Shown here one piece after another: positions 15,169 through 20,157 of a stretch of DNA of 20,157 nucleotides. Numbering within the stretch: position 1 is the stretch's first letter; each line of letters starts with the position of its first letter. Where the stretch lies: contig CAMWJY010000002.1 in NCBI GenBank assembly GCA_947174685.1, positions 1 through 20,157 of the forward strand, read 5' to 3'. The translations under genes and the position numbers were made by a program. This DNA is from an uncultured Mollicutes bacterium. GTDB lineage: Bacteria > Bacillota_I > Bacilli_A > Acholeplasmatales > Anaeroplasmataceae. The notes under the pieces were generated by a model. It saw only the letters and a list, made by a program, of their open reading frames with translations, ran no database searches and was not told the DNA's origin.

Positions 15169-17734
15169 GTTTATAATAGAAATACCTGAATTCTGTCTCG
15201 TTGCGATGGTAGGGGGAACCTCATCAGGCAAGAGCAGTTTCGCAAATAAATATTTTAAGCCTACAGAGGTATTATCTTCTGATTACTTTAGGTCAATGGT
15301 ATGTGACAATGAAAATGATCAAAGTGTATCTGCAGATGCCTTTGATATGCTTTTTTATGCTGCAGCTAAACGCCTAAATCATCTGAAGCTTACAGTGATT
15401 GATGCTACAAATATTCAGCAAAGCTCAAGAAAGAAGATTATAGAGCTTGCGAAGGAACAGAATGTTCATACGGCTGCAATCGTATTAAATCTTCCCGAAG
15501 AAGTATTACAGATGCGGAATAAAGCACGTGCAAATCGGAATTTCCCAGAAAGAGTCATTCGTCAACACTGTATCGATGTTAAAAATAGTATAAAGCATTT
15601 AAAGCAGGAAGGCTTTCGTTTTGTGTATGTCATCAATTCGTTAGAACAGCTGGAAAATACACAAATAGTTCGTACGAAGCTATGGAGTGATAAAAAGTGC
15701 GAACACGGTCCATTTGATATTATAGGGGATATTCATGGCTGTTGTGATGAACTAGAGCTTTTATTAGACAAGCTTGGCTATGTAAAGAAAGACGGAGTAT
15801 ATTCCCATCCTGAGAATCGTAAGCTTGCATTTCTAGGAGATTTTTGTGATAGAGGCCCACGAAATATGGATGTGCTAAGACTGGTGATGGATACAGTAAA
15901 GGCCGGTAATGCCATTGCGGTACCAGGTAACCATGATGTTAAGCTTTTAAAATATTTGAAAGGTAAAAATATTTCTATGACACATGGTGCAGAAATTACT
16001 ATTGCTGAAATCGAAGCAAAGGGGGAAGCCTTCAAAGCTGAAGTAGCACAATTTATAGATGGACTCATTAGCCATTATGTACTTGATGATGGTAAGCTTG
16101 TAATTTCTCATGCAGGTTTAAGACAAGAGTATATAGGAAGAACCTCTGGGCGTGTTCGTTCTTTCTGTCTTTATGGAGATACTACAGGGGAAATGGATAG
16201 CTATGGCTTGCCTGTTCGTCTAGACTGGGCTGCAGACTATCGTGGTAGAGCTACTATAGTCTATGGACATATTGCTGGAAGCGAGGTAAGAGCTTTAAAC
16301 AATACCTACTGTATTGATACAGGCTGTGTGTATGGAGGTAAGCTTACAGCTTATCGCTATCCTGAAAAGGAACTGGTGAGTGTTGATGCATTTAAAGAGT
16401 ATTACGAGTCAATAAAACCTTTAAATAATGATGCTGAAAGTAATATGGGTGATATGCTTACAGTAGGTGATTTCAATCGTAAGCTGCATATTACAACCCG
16501 GCTTATACCTGCCATAGATATTCACGAGAATAATGCTGCAGCAGCTTTAGAAATTATGTCACGCTTTGCTGCTGACCCACATTGGCTGATTTATTTACCA
16601 CCGACAATGTCACCATGTGAAACAAGTAAGCTAGAGGATTATCTTGAGCATCCTTTACAAGCCTTTGAATACTATAGGAAGAATGGTATAAGAAACGTTG
16701 TCTGTGAGAAGAAGCATATGGGTTCAAGAGCGGTCATTGTGTTATGCAAGACTTTAGATGCTGCAAAATCACGATTTGGGATTGATGATGGGACAAGAGG
16801 CATTATCTATACCCGTACAGGTAGAAGATTCTTTGATCATTCTGATACTGAAAAACAGCTGTTAGACAGATTAGATAAAGTTCTTACAAAAACGAACTTT
16901 TGGAAGGACTTTAATACGGATTGGGTATGCCTAGATACAGAGCTTATGCCTTGGTCAGAAAAGGCACAGGGTTTACTTCGTTCTCAGTATGCACCTACAG
17001 GTTCAGCAGGTGTACAAAGTCTAAAAGCAGCTGTAGATGCGCTTTTGAAAACCTGCGAAAGAGAAAACAATGCCTTTGAAGTAAGCGAAAATACTTCTGG
17101 ACAGAATGTTGATCCAAATCTGCTATTAAAAAGATATGAATCCAAATTAGATGATTTAGAAAAATATGTAAGAGCTTATCGTGAATACTGCTGGACAATA
17201 AAATCTATAGAAGATTATAGGATTGCTCCATTTCATATTCTTGCCTGTGAAGGAAAAGTATTTAGAGAAGAAAAACACATTTGGCATATGGAAAACATAA
17301 AGAAATATATGACAGGAATAGATCCTGTATTTATTGCAACTCCATATTTGTGTGTAGATACAGAGGATGAGGCAAGTGTTCAAAAAGGTGTAGAGTGGTG
17401 GTTAGATCTAACGGCTAACGGTGGTGAAGGCATGGTTGTAAAGCCTGAAACGTTTACTGCAAAGCAGGGGATAAACCTTTTACAGCCTGCAGTAAAATGT
17501 AGAGGAAGAGAATATTTACGTATTATCTATGGTGCAGAGTATCTTGAAAAGGAGCATTTAAATCGACTAAAGGTTCGTTCACTTAAACGAAAACGTATGC
17601 TTGCATTAAGGGAGTTTTCCTTAGGGGTAGAATCCTTAGAAAGATTTGTAAAAAATGAACCACTCTATAAAGTACACGAATGTGCATTTGGTGTACTAGC
17701 ATTAGAAAGTGAACCAGTTGATCCTAGATTATAA
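15161..17734 (+). CDS. pnkp: polynucleotide kinase-phosphatase Pnkp with ligase domain
   Basis: Heals and seals broken RNA: the kinase phosphorylates 5'-OH, the phosphatase removes 2',3'-cyclic or 3'-phosphate, and the adenylyltransferase module joins the ends with Hen1 as partner. The 857 residues contain three domains. The kinase (1-170) has the P-loop GGTSSGKS (K24, S25). The metallophosphatase (about 185-420) has DIHG (D190, H192), GDFCDRG (D227) and GNHD (N257, H258). The ligase-like part (about 470-857) has the nucleotidyl-lysine motif KHMG (K518), a GGEGMVVKPE motif IV and AVKCRGREYLRI motif V. All key residues are present, so an active enzyme is expected. I start at the ATG at 15161, which overlaps the hen1 stop; GGGAG (15144-15148) is 12 bases upstream. 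Starts further upstream would lie inside conserved hen1 sequence. Confidence 0.96.
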   Translation: MDKFIIEIPEFCLVAMVGGTSSGKSSFANKYFKPTEVLSSDYFRSMVCDNENDQSVSADAFDMLFYAAAKRLNHLKLTVIDATNIQQSSRKKIIELAKEQNVHTAAIVLNLPEEVLQMRNKARANRNFPERVIRQHCIDVKNSIKHLKQEGFRFVYVINSLEQLENTQIVRTKLWSDKKCEHGPFDIIGDIHGCCDELELLLDKLGYVKKDGVYSHPENRKLAFLGDFCDRGPRNMDVLRLVMDTVKAGNAIAVPGNHDVKLLKYLKGKNISMTHGAEITIAEIEAKGEAFKAEVAQFIDGLISHYVLDDGKLVISHAGLRQEYIGRTSGRVRSFCLYGDTTGEMDSYGLPVRLDWAADYRGRATIVYGHIAGSEVRALNNTYCIDTGCVYGGKLTAYRYPEKELVSVDAFKEYYESIKPLNNDAESNMGDMLTVGDFNRKLHITTRLIPAIDIHENNAAAALEIMSRFAADPHWLIYLPPTMSPCETSKLEDYLEHPLQAFEYYRKNGIRNVVCEKKHMGSRAVIVLCKTLDAAKSRFGIDDGTRGIIYTRTGRRFFDHSDTEKQLLDRLDKVLTKTNFWKDFNTDWVCLDTELMPWSEKAQGLLRSQYAPTGSAGVQSLKAAVDALLKTCERENNAFEVSENTSGQNVDPNLLLKRYESKLDDLEKYVRAYREYCWTIKSIEDYRIAPFHILACEGKVFREEKHIWHMENIKKYMTGIDPVFIATPYLCVDTEDEASVQKGVEWWLDLTANGGEGMVVKPETFTAKQGINLLQPAVKCRGREYLRIIYGAEYLEKEHLNRLKVRSLKRKRMLALREFSLGVESLERFVKNEPLYKVHECAFGVLALESEPVDPRL

Positions 17735-17763
17735 AAGAATATGTAAGTAAGGAGTAGAATAAT

Positions 17764-18234
17764 ATGGGTTATATAATGGATTTAAGAAAAAAAGTAGGTC
17801 ATGAAACTATAATTATGCCTGCTGCATGTGTCATCATTGGAGATGGAAAAGGTAACATTTTACTTCAGCAAAGAAGAGATGATGGGAAATGGGGGCATCA
17901 TGGTGGAGCAGTTGAGGTAGATGAAAATACCTTGGATGCTGCCAAAAGAGAAATCAAAGAAGAACTCAATTTAGAGCTTGATGAAGTAGAATTATTAGGG
18001 GTATATTCAGGAAAGAAATATCATCATGCATATCCAAATGGAGATGAGGTATCTCCTATAGATATTGTTTATGTTTGTCACAAATTTCATGGGGATTTAA
18101 ATAATACAGATGGTGAAGTAAAACAAGCTAAATGGTTCAATAAGGATAATATGCCTACAAATCTAAGTGAGAATCCTAAGGATGCCATAAGAGATTATTT
18201 TAAAAAATATTTTAATGTTTCTTTAAACATTTAA
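17764..18234 (+). CDS. Nudix hydrolase
   Basis: A 156-residue MutT-like pyrophosphohydrolase acting on a nucleoside diphosphate linked to an unknown moiety. The Nudix box runs from GGAVEVDENTLDAAKREIKEEL: the first G, the E six residues on, and the REIKEE metal-binding core are intact. The glycine that normally follows (EExG) is replaced by asparagine (EELNL). The N-terminus GYIMDLRKKVGHETIIM is the leader seen in many Bacillota Nudix proteins. AAGGAG (17749-17754) is 9 bases before the ATG; M5 at 17776 is a less likely start. It begins 29 bases behind pnkp in the same direction with no terminator, so it is probably cotranscribed. A link to RNA repair is possible but unproven. Confidence 0.87.
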   Translation: MGYIMDLRKKVGHETIIMPAACVIIGDGKGNILLQQRRDDGKWGHHGGAVEVDENTLDAAKREIKEELNLELDEVELLGVYSGKKYHHAYPNGDEVSPIDIVYVCHKFHGDLNNTDGEVKQAKWFNKDNMPTNLSENPKDAIRDYFKKYFNVSLNI

Positions 18235-18254
18235 GGAAATAGAGGAATGCTTAT

Positions 18255-18551
18255 ATGACTGACGAAATCATGATGGACTTAAAGAAGGTACAATTTACTT
18301 CAAAAGAAATGATAATTAAAAAGAAGAAGGATAATTTTATTATCCCTTTAGATAATATCAAAGAAATGGAATATACAAAGAAAACTTTTTTAAATTATTT
18401 ATTAATATTTGGTCTTTCTGTTTCTCCTGGATGGTTACAAATAAAATTTAAGAATAAAATTGAGAAAAGAAAGAGCTATTCTCTTAAAATTAAATATGAA
18501 GATTTGCAAAAGTTTCCAAAAGAAATATTTTCTACCATTGAAATTAACTAG
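18255..18551 (+). CDS. small PH-like domain protein, unknown function
   Basis: A 98-residue basic protein. Alternating strands (KVQFTSKEMIIKKKKDNFIIPLDNIKEMEY, with a turn between each) and a closing helix (YEDLQKFPKEIFSTI) resemble a minimal bacterial PH-like domain. The middle contains a hydrophobic stretch (NYLLIFGLSVSPGWLQI) that could be buried or membrane-associated. There is no signal peptide. AGAGG (18241-18245) is 9 bases before the ATG. It follows the Nudix gene by 20 bases and is the last gene of the plus-strand run. The fold assignment is from pattern only. Confidence 0.65.
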   Translation: MTDEIMMDLKKVQFTSKEMIIKKKKDNFIIPLDNIKEMEYTKKTFLNYLLIFGLSVSPGWLQIKFKNKIEKRKSYSLKIKYEDLQKFPKEIFSTIEIN

Positions 18552-18595
18552 AATCTTTTGTCATACTAATAGAATCTAAAGATTTCGAAAATCTC

Positions 18596-18623
18596 TTTAC
18601 AAATATTATATTTTTGATATAAT
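18596..18623 (+). promoter_or_regulatory. promoter of the fluoride riboswitch-antiporter unit
   Basis: TTTACA (18596-18601) and a perfect TATAAT (18618-18623) are 16 bases apart. The predicted start at about 18630 coincides with the first base of the riboswitch aptamer. Confidence 0.8.
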
Positions 18624-18630
18624 TAGATTA

Positions 18631-18733
18631 GGGAATGATGTTCTCCCTTGTATTTATTACTAAACCGCAAATGTTTGCTGATGACGTCTACATTACTTAG
18701 GAGTAGTGTAGCTTGTCATCAGTTTTTTGTTTT
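18631..18733 (+). promoter_or_regulatory. fluoride riboswitch (crcB motif) with terminator
   Basis: The aptamer follows the fluoride class closely. The first hairpin GGGA/TCCC (18631-18647) has loop ATGATGTTC, matching the AUG...UUC loop of the family. After a 14-base linker comes AAACCGC (18662-18668), a short GCAAA/TTTGC hairpin, then GCTGATGAC and GTCTAC (18677-18690). A terminator follows: CTGATGAC (18678-18685) pairs with GTCATCAG (18715-18722), and CTACATTAC with GTAGTGTAG (18688-18696, 18703-18711), ending in TTTTTTGTTTT. The 3' part of the aptamer is also the 5' arm of the terminator. Fluoride binding would therefore prevent termination and switch the antiporter gene on, as in known members. 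Confidence 0.92.
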
Positions 18734-18751
18734 AAAGGAGAAGTGAAAGAT

Positions 18752-19951
18752 ATGATTTTGAGTCTTGGAATTATTTTATTAGGCGGGTTTATTATTGGGT
18801 ATTTACTGAGTAAGATTAAAATCCCTGGATTAGTGGGAATGATTCTTTTTGGTCTTCTCATTGGTCCATATTGTTTGAACTGGATTGATGAAAGTATTTT
18901 AAATATAAGCGCCTACCTAAGGCAGATTGCATTAGTGATTATACTGACTCGTTCCGGATTGAATTTGGATTTCAAAAGCTTAAAGCAGATTGGACGTCCA
19001 GCAATATTTTTATGTTTTCTTCCTGCGACCTTTGAAATTGCAGGAGTAACACTAGCTAGTGTTTTTCTACTTCATCTATCTGTCTTTGAAAGCTTACTTT
19101 TGGGTTCTGTTTTGGCAGCAGTATCTCCTGCAGTTGTATCTCCTAGAATGATAGATTTGATAGAACATAAAATAGGAGAAGAACACCAGGTGCCAAAGCT
19201 GGTTCTTGCAGGAGCGAGTGTAGATGATATTTATGTAGTGGTTTTATTTTATTCCTTCTTAGGGTTAGTCCAAAATAATGTGTTAGATGTGAAAAGTATA
19301 GTGATGGTTCCTGTATCTATTATCTTAGGAATTCTTTTAGGAATTTTATTAGGATTCTTGTTATCCTTTGTTTTTAAGAAATTGAAAACAAATTTGATTA
19401 CCAATGTAATAATTACTTTGGCTTTATCCTTTTTATGCATAGGATTAGAAAATAGTGTGAAGCAGTGGGTATCCATATCCTCTTTACTATCGATTATGGT
19501 AATGAGTATGGTACTATTATTCAAAAATGAAGAAAAAGCAAAGGAATTAAGTACAGGATATAATGCTTTATGGAAGGTTTTTGAAATTCTCCTTTTTGTC
19601 TTAGTAGGTGCTAGCATAGATTTTTCCTTTGCAGTTAAAAATGGTGGAATGGCTTTCCTAGTTTTACTGATAGGCTTAGGCTTTAGAAGTATAGGAGTAT
19701 TCTTAAGTGTATTATGTACACCTCTAAGCTTTAAAGAAAAAATCTTTGTATTTATTTCCTATATCCCAAAAGCAACTGTTCAAGCCTCTATTGGAGGGAT
19801 TGCTTTATCCTTAGGCTTAGCCTGTGGAAATATAATATTAACAGTTTCAGTTTTATCTATTTTAATTACAGCACCTATAGGGGATATATTAATTGATTCT
19901 TTAAAAAAAGTTCTTTTAAAGAAAAGAGAGGAAGAATTTAGTTTAGAATAA
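18752..19951 (+). CDS. cation:proton antiporter (monovalent CPA type), fluoride-induced
   Basis: A 399-residue inner-membrane exchanger with about 12-13 hydrophobic segments. The N-terminus LGGFIIGYLLSKIKIPGLVGMILFG is the standard first helix of Na+/H+ exchanger (CPA1/CPA2) domains. RSGLNLDFKSL, the ion-binding pair ASVDD (D158, D159) and YIPKATVQASIGG are the other family landmarks. There is no C-terminal TrkA-N domain, so it is not a KefB/KefC channel. I start at the ATG at 18752, behind AAAGGAG (18734-18740), because the upstream ORF extension lies inside the riboswitch terminator. Its leader is a fluoride riboswitch, and antiporters of this kind are a known but less common target of that class. 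Whether it moves Na+, K+ or H+ to counter fluoride and acid stress is inference. Confidence 0.9.
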   Translation: MILSLGIILLGGFIIGYLLSKIKIPGLVGMILFGLLIGPYCLNWIDESILNISAYLRQIALVIILTRSGLNLDFKSLKQIGRPAIFLCFLPATFEIAGVTLASVFLLHLSVFESLLLGSVLAAVSPAVVSPRMIDLIEHKIGEEHQVPKLVLAGASVDDIYVVVLFYSFLGLVQNNVLDVKSIVMVPVSIILGILLGILLGFLLSFVFKKLKTNLITNVIITLALSFLCIGLENSVKQWVSISSLLSIMVMSMVLLFKNEEKAKELSTGYNALWKVFEILLFVLVGASIDFSFAVKNGGMAFLVLLIGLGFRSIGVFLSVLCTPLSFKEKIFVFISYIPKATVQASIGGIALSLGLACGNIILTVSVLSILITAPIGDILIDSLKKVLLKKREEEFSLE

Positions 19952-19976
19952 GTTTTTTTGTTTATTTAAAAAAAAC

Positions 19977-20005
19977 TTGTCTAGAAGGGGAAGATGTGTT
20001 AAAAT
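19977..20005 (+). promoter_or_regulatory. promoter of the right-edge riboswitch
   Basis: TTGTCT (19977-19982) and TAAAAT (20000-20005) are 17 bases apart. The predicted start is at about 20012, roughly 12 bases before the aptamer's closing stem. Confidence 0.7.
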
Positions 20006-20023
20006 ATTTTTATAAATATTTTC

Positions 20024-20091
20024 AAGTTATAGGGGAGTAGTTTGCTAGAAATAGTAGTTGGCCTACATCATGGGTTTCCCAGGTTCAACTT
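20024..20091 (+). promoter_or_regulatory. probable yybP-ykoY manganese riboswitch aptamer
   Basis: The family hallmark GGGGAGTAG is at 20032-20040. A closing stem AAGTT (20024-20028)/AACTT (20087-20091) surrounds it. A second hairpin is TGCTA/TAGTA (20043-20047, 20052-20056) with loop GAAA. The third arm GGCC (20060-20063)/GGTT (20082-20085) carries the bulge TACATCA and is capped by TGGG-TTT-CCCA. This matches the two-legged yybP-ykoY layout with loops L1 and L3. The 3' side (GGTTCAACTT) differs from the usual AAGACC, so I hold it at moderate confidence. The family senses Mn2+ and usually turns on Mn2+ exporters. Confidence 0.65.
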
Positions 20092-20100
20092 TAAAAAACG

Positions 20101-20150
20101 AGACTTATACTTATTATAGAGATATAATAGGTGTAAGTCTTTTATTTTTA
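20101..20150 (+). terminator. riboswitch-controlled terminator at the right edge
   Basis: AGACTTATAC (20101-20110) pairs with GTGTAAGTCT (20131-20140, one U-G), extended inwards by TTATTATA/TATAATAG around GAGA. TTTATTTTT follows at 20141-20149. It sits between the aptamer and a ribosome binding site, as the expression platform of a transcriptional riboswitch. Confidence 0.85.
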
Positions 20151-20155
20151 GGAGG
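20151..20155 (+). promoter_or_regulatory. ribosome binding site of the gene beyond the right edge
   Basis: GGAGG directly behind the terminator's T-run, two bases from the window end. The coding start must lie within roughly the next 5-10 bases outside the window. By family habit the gene should encode a Mn2+ exporter such as a P-type ATPase, MntP or a TerC-like protein; that is a prediction. Confidence 0.7.
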
Positions 20156-20157
20156 TA

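Noticed and set aside
15778..16068. 96-codon minus-strand frame inside pnkp
   Set aside because: It lies opposite the conserved phosphatase motifs of pnkp and is explained as a shadow of that gene.
18580..18594. AGATTT/AAATCT hairpin behind the PH-like gene as a terminator
   Set aside because: Only six A/T-rich pairs with a 3-base loop and CTTTAC behind it; it overlaps the start of the fluoride unit promoter and is too weak to call.
19249..19617. 122-codon minus-strand frame inside the antiporter gene
   Set aside because: Antisense to a transmembrane protein in A/T-rich DNA; no ribosome binding site or promoter and no recognisable domain.
19950..19978. A/T-only hairpin (AAGTTTTTTT with AAAAAAACTT) behind the antiporter as a terminator
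   Set aside because: The stem is almost entirely A-U and is followed by GTCTAG rather than a U-tract; it also merges with the next promoter's -35. It is not a convincing terminator.
1..20157. CRISPR array, prophage or integrase gene
   Set aside because: No regularly spaced repeats, cas genes, phage structural genes or recombinase were seen on either strand.

Overview
The window reads as chromosomal DNA of a low-GC, Gram-positive-type bacterium (Bacillota; perhaps an Erysipelotrichia or Acholeplasma-like lineage). Signs are the strong A/T bias, AGGAGG-type ribosome binding sites, sigma-A-like promoters (including an extended -10 with TRTGN), U-tract intrinsic terminators, both tRNAs carrying encoded CCA, and a fluoride and a probable manganese riboswitch. 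UGA acts as a stop (12499-13119 gene), so this is not a Mycoplasma-code genome. The species cannot be fixed from the sequence.

Layout. 1-92 is the tail of an unidentified gene. 154-2814 (minus strand) is a glgA-glgC glycogen synthesis operon whose promoter carries catabolite-repression-like operator sequences. 3014-5419 holds a membrane-anchored thioredoxin-fold-like protein and then argS, separated by an intrinsic terminator. 5512-6816 is a GT4 glycosyltransferase followed by tRNA-Leu(CAA). 6817-8243 is accessory-looking: an IS3-type terminal sequence, a membrane-anchored SGNH/GDSL hydrolase, and a 430-base gap holding a probable minus-strand small RNA. 8244-12428 has a uracil-xanthine permease and a large GH88/GH105-type surface lipoprotein.

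12499-18551 is a closely spaced plus-strand run: GNAT acetyltransferase, two-TM protein, tRNA-Pro(CGG), Hen1 (RNA 3'-terminal 2'-O-methyltransferase), Pnkp (kinase, phosphatase and ligase domains), a Nudix hydrolase and a small PH-like protein. Hen1 and Pnkp form the known bacterial system that seals ribotoxin-cleaved tRNA and methylates the repaired site. Here a tRNA gene lies inside the same run, 25 bases ahead of hen1.

18596-20157: a fluoride riboswitch with terminator precedes a cation:proton antiporter. At the right edge a complete leader (promoter, yybP-ykoY-like aptamer, terminator, ribosome binding site) precedes a gene that starts just outside the window.

Most distinctive points: both tRNA genes are preceded by a perfect hairpin spanning the stop codon of the upstream gene and ending a few bases before the mature tRNA; the candidate small RNA at about 7866-8040; the tRNA embedded in the RNA-repair run; and the two ion-responsive leaders flanking the antiporter.
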